DNA of 64,000 nt from Leifsonia sp. TF02-11. GTDB taxonomy: Bacteria; Actinomycetota; Actinomycetes; Actinomycetales; Microbacteriaceae. Shown here piece after piece: positions 8,949 to 17,820 of the stretch. Each line of letters starts with the position of its first letter. Within the stretch, counting starts at the first letter, position 1. The stretch spans positions 124,001-188,000 of the forward strand of contig NZ_JAGEKP010000007.1 in the NCBI RefSeq assembly GCF_017565305.1, in the 5' to 3' direction. The notes under the pieces were generated by a model that was given only the letters and a program-made list of their open reading frames with translations, ran no database searches and was not told the DNA's origin. The position numbers were made by a program, and so were the translations under genes.

Positions 8949-8969
8949 GCAATCCGTAACCGGGATTGC
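8949..8969. promoter_or_regulatory. Perfect inverted repeat with CCGTAAC core (candidate operator)
   Basis: The 7-base arms GCAATCC and GGATTGC enclose exactly 7 bases, GTAACCG. The element lies between the divergent FAD protein (start 8881) and the acetyltransferase operon (start 9035), about 70 bases from each. A second CCGCAAC element is at 9000-9006. The part GTAACCGGGA is repeated at 29292-29301. No local regulator gene is obvious; a LysR-, OmpR- or GntR-type protein encoded elsewhere is possible. Confidence 0.55.
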
Positions 8970-9034
8970 CGGACGCCGCGGAATGCGCCGTACGGTCATC
9001 CGCAACATCCGCCCACACCCTGCGAAAAGGAGGC

Positions 9035-9547
9035 ATGGTGACTGTCACGAACGTCGACGCTGACGAGTTCCGCTATGTCCACGCGACAGACGAGTTGGCC
9101 CGTCCACTGCTGACGGAGCTGGAGATCGAATACGACACCCGCTACGGCGACTTCTTCGGGGAGCGCGCCTCCACCGAGCTGAACCGCTACCCGGCGGAAC
9201 TCTTCTCCGCTTCGCACGGAGGCGCGTTCCTCCTGCTGCTGCGCGACGGCGTGCCCATCGCCGGCGGGGCGTTCAAGCGCCTCGATCCGGAGACCGCGGA
9301 GCTCAAGCGCATCTGGACGAGCTCCGCCCACCGCCGTCAGGGCCTGGCTCGCCGGGTCGTCGAGGAGCTCGAAGCCGAAGCCGTCCGGCAGGGGTACACG
9401 CGGGTGTACCTGACGACCGGTCCCCGACAGCCGGAGGCGAAGGCGCTGTACCTCGCCACCGGCTACAGCCCGCTCTTCGACTCGTCGCTCCCCGCGGAAG
9501 AGGTGGGAATCCACCCCTTCCAGAAGTCCGTCGGAGGCGAGCGATGA
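9035..9547 (+). CDS. GNAT-family N-acetyltransferase
   Basis: A 170-residue acetyl-CoA-dependent acetyltransferase. Seen: the GNAT core strand [10 protein letters not shown] followed by the acetyl-CoA loop [14 protein letters not shown] (about residues 100-113), and [10 protein letters not shown] near the end. The ATG at 9035 follows AAGGAGG; a GTG at 9038 is an alternative. It opens an operon with a polar amino-acid ABC transporter and LLM monooxygenases and overlaps the permease gene by ATGA. That setting matches SnaA/SnaB of Bacillus subtilis, which N-acetylate S-(2-succino)cysteine and related S-modified cysteines before oxidation. The substrate assignment is by context only. Confidence 0.85.
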   Translation: MVTVTNVDADEFRYVHATDELARPLLTELEIEYDTRYGDFFGERASTELNRYPAELFSASHGGAFLLLLRDGVPIAGGAFKRLDPETAELKRIWTSSAHRRQGLARRVVEELEAEAVRQGYTRVYLTTGPRQPEAKALYLATGYSPLFDSSLPAEEVGIHPFQKSVGGER

Positions 9548-10523
9548 GCGCGGCGACCCCCGTCGTCGAGGCGGGTGCTGTCGCTGCTCCGGCAGCCACC
9601 AGCCCGCTCCCGGAGGGCATCGACCTGCGCCGCCTCGCCGAGCGCCCTGTGCTGCCGCTGCGCCACCCGGGCCGGTGGATCGCGGCGGTCCTGGTTCTCG
9701 TGCTCCTGCTCAACTTCGGGCAGACACTGTTCACGAACCCGTCCTGGGAGTGGGCGAAGGTGGGCAAGTGGCTGTTCAGCCCGGCGATCCTCACCGGACT
9801 CCAGCTGACCCTGGCCGCGACCGCCATCTCCGCGGTCGTCTCGTTCGTGGGTGGCATCGTGGTGGCGCTCGGCCGGCTGTCGGCGAACCCCGTGCTCAGC
9901 TCGGTGAGCTGGCTCTACGTGTGGCTGTTCCGCTCCGTGCCGTTGATTCTCGTGCTGATATTCCTCTACAACCTCGGCAACCTGTACCCGACGATCGGGA
10001 TCGGCATCCCCTTCGGACCGCAGGTCGAGGTGAAGACGGTGTCGGTGCTGTCCGACCTCACCCTCGGCGTCATCGGACTGAGCCTGAGCGAGATCGCGTA
10101 CAGCTCCGAGATCGTGCGGGCTGGCATCCTCTCGGTCGACCAGGGCCAGCACGAGGCGGCGAAGTCGCTCGGGCTGCCGCGCGGACGCCAGTTCCGCCGG
10201 ATCGTACTGCCCCAGGCGTTGCGTTCGATCGTCCCGGCGTATGTGAACCAGATCATCGGCCTGCTGAAGGCGAGCTCCCTGTTGTTCTACGTGTCGCTGC
10301 TCGACCTGTTCGGCGTCGTCCAGAACCTCGGAAGCACCTACCCGACCGACATCATCCCGCTGCTGGTGGTCGCCACCATCTGGTACCTCGTGCTCACCAG
10401 CGTCGTCTCGGTGATCCAGTACTACGTCGAGCGCTTCTACGCGCGCGGCGCGGTGCGGACGCTGCCGCCGACTCCCCTCCAGCGGCTGCGCGGCTGGGCG
10501 AACAACCGCCTGGACGGTGCAGT

Positions 10524-10527
<4 letters not shown>
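9544..10527 (+). CDS. Polar amino-acid ABC transporter permease (HisM/TcyL type)
   Basis: A 327-residue inner-membrane permease with a ~45-residue cytoplasmic N-terminus, a first membrane segment at about 50-70 and the BPD_transp_1 domain after 80. Seen: the family entry YTLTGLQLT-like stretch [19 protein letters not shown] and the EAA loop [21 protein letters not shown] that contacts the ATPase. Overlaps the acetyltransferase (ATGA) and the ATPase gene (GTGA). Only one permease gene is present, so it probably works as a homodimer. Likely cargo is a cystine-like or S-substituted amino acid, by analogy with the tcy transporters in similar Bacillus operons. Confidence 0.9.
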
Positions 10528-11282
<755 letters not shown>

Positions 11283-11318
11283 ACGCACCACACGCTATCC
11301 CTCACCAAGGAGAAGATC

Positions 11319-12338
11319 ATGTCCCCACGATTCACCCCGCCCAGACGCCTCGGCGTCGCCGGGGCCGTCCTCGCGTCGGCCGCCCTCGTCGTCTCTCTCG
11401 CGGCCTGCTCCGGACAGGCGTCTGCCGAGAACGACGGAACCTCGAAGGGCGGCGTCACCGTCGCCGCTCACGCCAACGGAGCCGGCACCGAGACCACGAT
11501 CCAGGTCGACACGGTCTCGTCGATCGCGGACGAGCTGCCGGCGAGCGTGAAGTCCAGCGGCAAGCTCGTGATCGGCGTCGGCGCCCTTCCCGCCGGCTTC
11601 CCGCCTCTCGCCTTCACCGGTGACGATCAGAAGACGCTCACGGGCTCGGAGCCCGACCTCGGTCGCCTCGTCGCCGCGGTGCTCGGCCTGAAGCCCGAGG
11701 TCAAGAACGCGACCTGGGACAACCTCTTCGTCGGCATCGACACCGGCGCCACCGATGTCGGCTTCTCGAACATCACCGACACCGAGCAGCGCAAGGAGAA
11801 GTACGACTTCGCCTCCTACCGCAAGGACGAGCTCGCCTTCACCGTGCTGAAGAAGAACACGTGGGAGTTCGACGGGGACTACGAAAACCTGGCCGGCAAG
11901 ACGATCGCGGTCGGCTCGGGCACCAACCAGGAGAAGATCCTGCTCGAGTGGAAGTCGAAGCTGGAGGCCGAGGGCAAGACCCTGACCGTCAAGTACTACC
12001 CCGACGCCAACTCCACCTACCTCGCGCTGAACTCGGGCAAGATCGACGCGAACTTCGGGCCGAACCCCACCGCCGCGTACCAGAACACCCAGAGTGCGTC
12101 GTCGGCCAACCCCACGCGAACCGCCGGCACCTTCTCGGGCGCGGGGGAGAGCCTCCAGGGGCTGATCGCCGCGACCGTCAAGAAGGGCAGCGGCCTCGAC
12201 AAGCCGATCGCCGACGCCATCGACTACTTGATCGAGCACGGTCAGTACGCGAAGTGGCTGAAGGCGTACAACCTCACCAACGAGGGCCTGCCGAAGTCCG
12301 AGATCAACCCGCCAGGGCTTCCGATCAGCAACCAGTGA
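11319..12338 (+). CDS. Amino-acid ABC transporter substrate-binding lipoprotein
   Basis: A 339-residue family-3 extracellular solute-binding protein. Seen: signal peptide with lipobox LAAC (lipid-modified C30), a linker to about residue 75, then the binding fold beginning GKLVIGVGALPAGFPPLAF, with DVGFSNITDT and GKTIAVGSGTNQEKIL further on. Start ATG follows AAGGAGAA. It is anchored to the outer face of the membrane and delivers cargo to the 9544/10524 transporter. The ligand is predicted to be a sulfur amino acid or S-modified cysteine from context; the sequence alone does not prove this. Confidence 0.9.
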   Translation: MSPRFTPPRRLGVAGAVLASAALVVSLAACSGQASAENDGTSKGGVTVAAHANGAGTETTIQVDTVSSIADELPASVKSSGKLVIGVGALPAGFPPLAFTGDDQKTLTGSEPDLGRLVAAVLGLKPEVKNATWDNLFVGIDTGATDVGFSNITDTEQRKEKYDFASYRKDELAFTVLKKNTWEFDGDYENLAGKTIAVGSGTNQEKILLEWKSKLEAEGKTLTVKYYPDANSTYLALNSGKIDANFGPNPTAAYQNTQSASSANPTRTAGTFSGAGESLQGLIAATVKKGSGLDKPIADAIDYLIEHGQYAKWLKAYNLTNEGLPKSEINPPGLPISNQ

Positions 12339-12348
12339 GGTGACGAGA

Positions 12349-13170
12349 ATGACCATCGCAGCAGAGACCACGACAACCGCATTCGATTCGGCGTGGAGCG
12401 CCTGGCATCAGGCCCATGAAGCCGACCGTGCTTCGGCGCACGGCTTCCTCGCCATCACCGCACTGCACTGGCTGACCGCCGAGCCGACCGCCTACGACGG
12501 CATCCCCGGACGCTGGTGGAGCTCGGCCGAGGGACCGGTCGTCGAGCTCGGCGATGGCGAGACACTGCTCGTCGACGGCGACACGGTCACCGGCCGTGTC
12601 GCCTTCGGCGTCATCCCGGAGCGCGGTGGCCGCGTCGCCGCATCCGGCGACGTGGTGATCGAGATCGCGAAACGCGGCGGTTCCGACCTGCTTCGGCCGC
12701 GGCATCCCGGTCATCCCACCCGCTCCGGGTACCGCGGGACCCCGACCTACGCTCCGGATCGTGCCTGGGCGGTCGAGGGCCGCTTCGTCCCGTTCGACCA
12801 GCCGGTCGAGGTGACGGTCGGATCGGTCGCTGAAGGCCTCCAGCACGTCTACGCCGCTCCCGGCGAGGTGGCGTTCTCGCGCGACGGCGGCGTTCACCGA
12901 CTGACCGCCTTCAACGGGCACACACCGGGATCCCTCTTCATCCTCTTCACCGACCAGACCAGCGGTGTCACCACCTATCCGGCCAATCGCTCGCTGGCCG
13001 TCGCCGCACCCAGCGCCGACGGGTCGGTCGTCATCGACTTCAACCGGGCGGTCAACCTCCCGTGCGCGTACACGGACTTCGCGACCTGCCCGCTGCCGCC
13101 CGCCCGCAACCGCCTGCCGTTCCCGGTGGAGGCCGGGGAGAAGATCCCGCACGAGCGGAGCGCTCGGTGA
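12349..13170 (+). CDS. DUF1684 family protein
   Basis: A 273-residue DUF1684 protein. The family's C-terminal hallmark is clear: the run CAYTDFATCPLPPARNRLPF near residue 245, followed by PVEAGEK; a possible metal- or ligand-binding set of two Cys and Asp. I chose ATG 12349 because GAGGTGACGAG lies upstream; GTG 12340 in frame is possible. No signal peptide. Sits 10 bases after the binding protein and overlaps the next LLM gene by GTGA, so it is part of the same sulfur operon. Biochemical role not known to me. Confidence 0.82.
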   Translation: MTIAAETTTTAFDSAWSAWHQAHEADRASAHGFLAITALHWLTAEPTAYDGIPGRWWSSAEGPVVELGDGETLLVDGDTVTGRVAFGVIPERGGRVAASGDVVIEIAKRGGSDLLRPRHPGHPTRSGYRGTPTYAPDRAWAVEGRFVPFDQPVEVTVGSVAEGLQHVYAAPGEVAFSRDGGVHRLTAFNGHTPGSLFILFTDQTSGVTTYPANRSLAVAAPSADGSVVIDFNRAVNLPCAYTDFATCPLPPARNRLPFPVEAGEKIPHERSAR

Positions 13171-14258
13171 GCCGGCGGGAGCGGCCGCTCGTCCTCGGCG
13201 TCGAGCTCGACGGCGACGGAGCCCACCCGGCTGCCTGGCGGGCGTCCTCGCACAGTCCGGCCGAGCTCCTCGGCGGCCGGCTGCACGCCGAGCGCGCGCA
13301 TGAGGCCGAGCGTGCCGGGTTCGCCTTCGCGACCTTCGCCGATTCGGCGGTGCCCCCGACGGATCCCGACGGCATCTCCGCCCGGTTGGACGCGATCCAG
13401 CGGGCGGCGTTCGTCGCGCCGCTGACCAGCGCGATCGGATTGGTCCCGGAGGCGGGCACGGTCTACACCGAACCGTTCCACGTCGCCACGCAGCTCGCCT
13501 CGCTCGACTTCGCGTCACGGGGACGTGCCGGCTGGGTCGCGACCGCCGCGGACGACGCCGAGACGGCGGCGCTCTACGGGCGCGACGGGCAGCCGGGACG
13601 ACCGCAGGATGCGGTGGAAGTGGCACGTCGGCTCTGGGACTCGTGGGAGGACGACGCGGTGATCCGCGACGTGGCGACCGGCCGGTACCTCGATCGGAAC
13701 CGTCTGCACCACATCCGCTTCACCGGCGACGACTACTCCATCGTGGGGCCGTCGATCGTGCCGAGACCTCCCCAGGGTGCCCTGCCGGTCTTCGGGCCCG
13801 CAGCCCTGGCCGGGACCGCCGAGCTGGACGCGGCACTCTTCGACGTGCGCCGGGGGAGGGCGGAGGAGCTGCTCGCGCGTGCGACCCACACCGCGGAAGG
13901 ACTGCGGTCGGCCGGCGTCCTCGCGATCCTCGACCTCGAGTTCGCGCTCGATGCCGCCGGCGTCCCGGCACACGACCGGGTGAAGGCACTCGACGCGCGC
14001 GCGCCGTGGCCCACACGCCGCGCGCGCTACATCGGAACCGCGGACGGGCTCATCGACCTGCTCGTCCCCCTCGCGTCCGTCGTCGACGGCATCCGCCTCC
14101 ACCCGGCCGTGCTTGACATCGACCTCGCCGAGTTCGCGTTCGCCGTCGCGCCACGGATCCGCGACCGCGTCCCGCTCGCGATACCGCGTCCCGGCGACAC
14201 CCTCCGCGCGACGCTGGGGCTGCCCGACGCCGTCAACCGCTACCAGGAGTCCGCATGA
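13167..14258 (+). CDS. LLM-class flavin-dependent monooxygenase, short type
   Basis: A 363-residue luciferase-like monooxygenase. Seen: LVLGVELDGDGAHPAAWR at the start, TVYTEPFHVATQLASLD, the core GRAGWVATAADD (about 120) and RRLWDSWEDDAVIRD. It is a close relative of the protein at 28009-29181 (shared WDSWEDDAVIRD, ATGRYLDR and GPSI.PRPPQG blocks), but lacks part of the central region between the PPQG block and the C-terminal barrel helices, so it is 27 residues shorter. GTG start overlaps DUF1684 (GTGA); its stop overlaps the next gene (ATGA). Substrate unknown. Confidence 0.87.
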   Translation: MSRRERPLVLGVELDGDGAHPAAWRASSHSPAELLGGRLHAERAHEAERAGFAFATFADSAVPPTDPDGISARLDAIQRAAFVAPLTSAIGLVPEAGTVYTEPFHVATQLASLDFASRGRAGWVATAADDAETAALYGRDGQPGRPQDAVEVARRLWDSWEDDAVIRDVATGRYLDRNRLHHIRFTGDDYSIVGPSIVPRPPQGALPVFGPAALAGTAELDAALFDVRRGRAEELLARATHTAEGLRSAGVLAILDLEFALDAAGVPAHDRVKALDARAPWPTRRARYIGTADGLIDLLVPLASVVDGIRLHPAVLDIDLAEFAFAVAPRIRDRVPLAIPRPGDTLRATLGLPDAVNRYQESA

Positions 14259-15616
14259 CCGCACCGACCGTCCTCCGCTTCGGCGTCTTCTTCCAGGGCG
14301 TCAACTTCTCGACCGTCTGGACCGAGCCGGAGAGCGGCTCCCAGATCGACTTCGAGAGCTTCCGCCGCCTCGCCCAGACCGCCGAGCGCGGGCTGTTCTC
14401 CGCATTCTTCCTCGGCGAGGGACTGCGGCTGCGCGAGCACCTCGGCCGCCTCCACCAGCTCGACGTGGCGGGACGCCCCGACGCCCAGACGCAGCTGGCG
14501 GCGCTCGCGGCCGTCACCTCCCGCATCGGGCTGGTGGCCACGCAGAACACGACCTACAACGACCCGCTGGACCTCGCGCACCGGTTCGCCAGCCTCGACC
14601 TGCTCTCGGGAGGACGTGCTGCGTGGAACGTGGTGACGACGGACAACGCGTGGACGGGTGAGAACTTCCGTCGCGGCGGCTACCTCGACCACGCCGACCG
14701 CTACCGACACGCGGAGGCCGTCGTGATCGCCGCCAAGCAGCTCTGGGCCGCCTGGAACGCCGACATCGCCGACTCGGCGGACGCGGACGCGTGGAGCACG
14801 GGGACATCGTCGAAGACAGTGGACGTGGAGACCGGGCACTACCGAGCGCGTGGTCTCAGCCGACTCCCGCAGAGCCCGCAAGGGCGCCCGGTGCTGTTCC
14901 AGGCCGGCGACTCGGCCGAAGGCCGCGACTTCGCGGCCCGGCAGGCCGACGTCATCTTCTCGGCGCACAGCGCCTTCGACGACGCCCAGAGTTTCGCCGC
15001 GGACATCCGCCAGCGCACGCTGAAGGCCGGCCGCCCTGCCGACGACGTGAAGATCTTCCCCGGGCAGGAGTTCATCCTCGCCGACACCGACGCGGAGGCG
15101 GAGGAGAAGGCCCGGTGGGTGCGCCGCAAGCAGGTCACCCCGCAGACCGCGATCGCCTTCATCGAGAACATCTGGGGCACCGACCTCAGCGCCTACGACC
15201 CGGAGGGCCCGCTGCCCGAAATCGACCCGGTGCAGGACGTCACGGGTGAGACCCGCGGCGCCGGCTTCCGCGCGGCGCAGGCCAAGACCACGGCTGACGC
15301 CTGGCGCGAGCGTGCGGAGGCGGAGAACCTCTCCATCCGGGAGCTGGTCATCCGCCTCAACTCGGGCCGCGGCTTCGTCGGCAGCCCGTCGTCGGTGGCG
15401 GCGACACTGCAGCGCTACGCCGACGCCGGGGTGGTCGACGGCTTCAACATCACACCCTGGCTGGTGCCGTCCGGCCTGGACGACATCGTCGACCGGCTGG
15501 TCCCGGAGCTGCAGGAACGCGGGATCTACCCGACCGGCTACGAGGGCGACACGCTGCGCGAGAATCTCGGGCTGCGTCCGGTCGACTCCGTGGCGGTCTC
15601 ACGCCGGACGGCCTGA
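14255..15616 (+). CDS. LLM-class flavin-dependent monooxygenase (NtaA/DszA type)
   Basis: A 453-residue FMN-dependent monooxygenase. Seen: GVFFQGVNFSTVW, GSQIDFESFRRLAQTAERG, the core GRAAWNVVTTDNAWTGENFR (about 125-144), RPVLFQAGDSAEGRDFAARQ and DTLRENLGL at the end. It is the long partner of the short LLM gene before it (ATGA overlap) and closely related to the protein at 26643-27995. This type resembles B. subtilis CmoJ/YtnJ and YxeK, which open the C-S bond of N-acetylated S-succinocysteine. Last gene of the 9035-15616 operon. Confidence 0.9.
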   Translation: MTAPTVLRFGVFFQGVNFSTVWTEPESGSQIDFESFRRLAQTAERGLFSAFFLGEGLRLREHLGRLHQLDVAGRPDAQTQLAALAAVTSRIGLVATQNTTYNDPLDLAHRFASLDLLSGGRAAWNVVTTDNAWTGENFRRGGYLDHADRYRHAEAVVIAAKQLWAAWNADIADSADADAWSTGTSSKTVDVETGHYRARGLSRLPQSPQGRPVLFQAGDSAEGRDFAARQADVIFSAHSAFDDAQSFAADIRQRTLKAGRPADDVKIFPGQEFILADTDAEAEEKARWVRRKQVTPQTAIAFIENIWGTDLSAYDPEGPLPEIDPVQDVTGETRGAGFRAAQAKTTADAWRERAEAENLSIRELVIRLNSGRGFVGSPSSVAATLQRYADAGVVDGFNITPWLVPSGLDDIVDRLVPELQERGIYPTGYEGDTLRENLGLRPVDSVAVSRRTA

Positions 15617-15946
15617 CGGTTCGGCCTTCCTGGCCCCACATCGCATGATGTATCGGCGCTGCCGGACGGGAGAGCGTGACGTCCTGACTCCTGTCGATCG
15701 CGTCCATGGGCCGCACCGTACGCGTCGCCGAACCTCTGCCTCCACCGTCGGCGTCAAGGTCCGTAACGGAAGACCCGCGCGCCGTCGGGAGGAGCGCGCA
15801 CCCGCGGAATAGCGCCGACGCAGGACGAAATCCACTGCTCCCGCAACGATCCGTAACCCCCGACATAGTCCGTCATCCCCGCTGGGCCGAGCGTGCGATC
15901 ACTGGCCGAATGAGATGTCCGCAACGAGAGATAAGGGGTGCCGGAC
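15617..15946. promoter_or_regulatory. Intergenic region with CCGYAAC elements upstream of the peptide transporter
   Basis: About 330 bases with no credible gene. Four CCGYAAC copies occur: CCGTAAC at 15761-15767, CCGCAAC at 15841-15847, CCGTAAC at 15851-15857 and CCGCAAC at 15919-15925. The middle two form a direct repeat with a 10-base period. All point towards the transporter operon starting at 15947, so the region probably carries its promoter and a regulator site. No clear terminator follows the LLM gene. Confidence 0.55.
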
Positions 15947-16915
15947 GTGAGCAGGTACATCCTCCGAAGGCTCGGCCAGGCCGCGTTCGTGCTCGTGGTC
16001 GCCTACGTGGTGAGCTATCTGGTGCTGTGGGCCCTCCCCGGCGACGCTCTGGCCAGCATCACCGGAGGCCAGTCGAGCGACCTGAGCGCTCAACAGCTGG
16101 CAGCGATCCGGGCGGAGTGGGGCCTCGACCAGCCCGTGCCGGTCCGTCTCGCTACGGCGGCCCAGCACGCGCTCTCCGGCGACTTCGGCCGGTCGTTCGT
16201 CTCCGGGCGTCCGGTGTCCGCGCTGATCGCCGAGAGCCTCCCGGCCACGCTGGAGATCGCCGGCCTCGGCATCGTGTTCGCTCTGATCGCGGGCACCGGG
16301 ATCGCCGTCGCGGCGACCCGGTCGCGGTCGAGCAGGCTTCGCGGCCTCCTGTTGTCTCTTCCGCCGCTGGGCGTCGCCATCCCGTCGTTCTGGCTCGGGC
16401 TGCTGCTGATCCAGTTCTTCTCGTTCCAGCTGCCGATCTTCCCGGCGACGGGCAACGACGGGTTCGAGAGCGCCGTCCTGCCGGCGATCACGCTCGCCGT
16501 TCCGACGAGCGCCTTGGTCGCGCAGCTGCTCGCGCAGGGCCTCGAGCGCGAGCTGCGTCAGCCGTACGCGGACACCGCACGGGCCAAGGGCGCATCGCCG
16601 GCGCGCGTCCAGCTGTCGCACGCGTTCCGCAACGCGGCCCTCCCGGCCCTGACGATCGCCGGTCTCCTGGTCGGGCAGCTGCTCGCGGGATCGGTGGTGA
16701 CGGAGACGGTGTTCGGCCGTACCGGCGTCGGCCGGCTGACCGCGGATGCCGTGGCCGCGCAGGACATCCCCGTGGTTCAGGGCGTGGTCGTCTTCGGCGC
16801 GCTCGTGTTCGTCATCGTCAATCTGACCGTCGACCTCCTCTACCCGCTGCTCGACCCGCGGATCGTGACCTCGCGACCCGCTCGTCGGGCCGCCCTGAAA
16901 GCGGTGCCCGCATGA
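15947..16915 (+). CDS. Peptide-type ABC transporter permease (DppB type)
   Basis: A 322-residue integral membrane permease of the DppB/OppB/NikB group. Seen: start VSRYILRRLGQAAFVLV, SFVSGRPVSALIAESLPATLE, and the EAA loop DTARAKGASPARVQLSHAFRN at about residue 205. GTG 15947 is preferred because AAGGGG lies 8 bases upstream; GTG 15938 in frame is too close to that site. First gene of permease-permease-ATPase-binding protein-LLM-LLM. The last two genes suggest that the cargo is an organosulfur compound or S-modified peptide rather than a general nutrient. Confidence 0.9.
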   Translation: MSRYILRRLGQAAFVLVVAYVVSYLVLWALPGDALASITGGQSSDLSAQQLAAIRAEWGLDQPVPVRLATAAQHALSGDFGRSFVSGRPVSALIAESLPATLEIAGLGIVFALIAGTGIAVAATRSRSSRLRGLLLSLPPLGVAIPSFWLGLLLIQFFSFQLPIFPATGNDGFESAVLPAITLAVPTSALVAQLLAQGLERELRQPYADTARAKGASPARVQLSHAFRNAALPALTIAGLLVGQLLAGSVVTETVFGRTGVGRLTADAVAAQDIPVVQGVVVFGALVFVIVNLTVDLLYPLLDPRIVTSRPARRAALKAVPA

Positions 16916-17820
16916 CCGAGACGATCGCCGCCGAGCTGAAGCAGGCCTCGACCCACCCTCCTGCGGTCGGTCATTCCTCCGCTCACGCTTCCGGGCGTTC
17001 GCGCTGGGCCGCCGCCGGCACCTGGGTGCGCCGCCGGCCCGGGGTGGTGGTGAGCGCCGTGTGGATCGCCGTTCTCCTCCTCGCGGCCGTGGCGCCGGCA
17101 CTCTTCACGTCGACCGACCCGCTCGCGGTGACCAGCGCGATCCGGCAGCCGCCGTCGGCCGCCCACATCTTCGGCACCGACGCGATCGGCCGCGACCTGT
17201 TCTCGCGCGTCGTCCACGGTGCCGCCCTGTCGCTGGGCGCCGCCGCCATCGCCGTGCTCGTCGGTGTCGTCGCCGGGACGGTGATCGGGCTGGTCGCCGG
17301 CTACCGCGGCGGCTGGCTCGACGCGACCCTGATGCGGTTCGCCGACGTGCTGCTGGCCATCCCCGGGCTTCTGCTCTCCCTGGCGTTCGTCGTAGCACTC
17401 GGTTTCGGGACGGTCAACGTCGCGATCGCCGTCGGAGTCACGTCGGTCGCCTCCAACGCGCGCGTTCTGCGCTCAGAGGTGCTGAAGGTGCGCGGCAGCG
17501 TCTATGTGGAGGCGGCCGTCGCCGGCGGAGCCCGACCGGCGCGAGTGCTGCTGCGGCACGTGCTTCCGAACTCGATCGCGCCTCTGCTCGCGCTGGTCGC
17601 TCTCGACTTCTCGAGCGCGATCCTGGCGATCTCGGCGCTCAGCTTCCTCGGCTACGGCGCCCAGCCGCCGACTCCCGAGTGGGGAGCCCTGGTCGCCAAC
17701 GGGCGGGACTTCCTCGCGACCGCATGGTGGATGACGACGCTGCCAGGCCTCGTCATCGCGCTGACCGTCCTCGCGGGAAACCGGCTGTCGCGGGCCTTCA
17801 TCTCGGAGGGCGTCCGATGA
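16912..17820 (+). CDS. Peptide-type ABC transporter permease (DppC type)
   Basis: A 302-residue permease of the DppC/OppC group. Seen: a cytoplasmic N-terminus of ~40 residues, first membrane segment VVVSAVWIAVLLLAAVAPAL, the conserved HIFGTDAIGRDLFSRVVHGA periplasmic block, LLAIPGLLLSLAFV, and the EAA loop EAAVAGGARPARVLLRHVLP. ATG overlaps the stop of the first permease (ATGA), and its own stop overlaps the ATPase gene. Forms the heterodimeric channel with the 15947 product. Confidence 0.92.
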   Translation: MTETIAAELKQASTHPPAVGHSSAHASGRSRWAAAGTWVRRRPGVVVSAVWIAVLLLAAVAPALFTSTDPLAVTSAIRQPPSAAHIFGTDAIGRDLFSRVVHGAALSLGAAAIAVLVGVVAGTVIGLVAGYRGGWLDATLMRFADVLLAIPGLLLSLAFVVALGFGTVNVAIAVGVTSVASNARVLRSEVLKVRGSVYVEAAVAGGARPARVLLRHVLPNSIAPLLALVALDFSSAILAISALSFLGYGAQPPTPEWGALVANGRDFLATAWWMTTLPGLVIALTVLAGNRLSRAFISEGVR

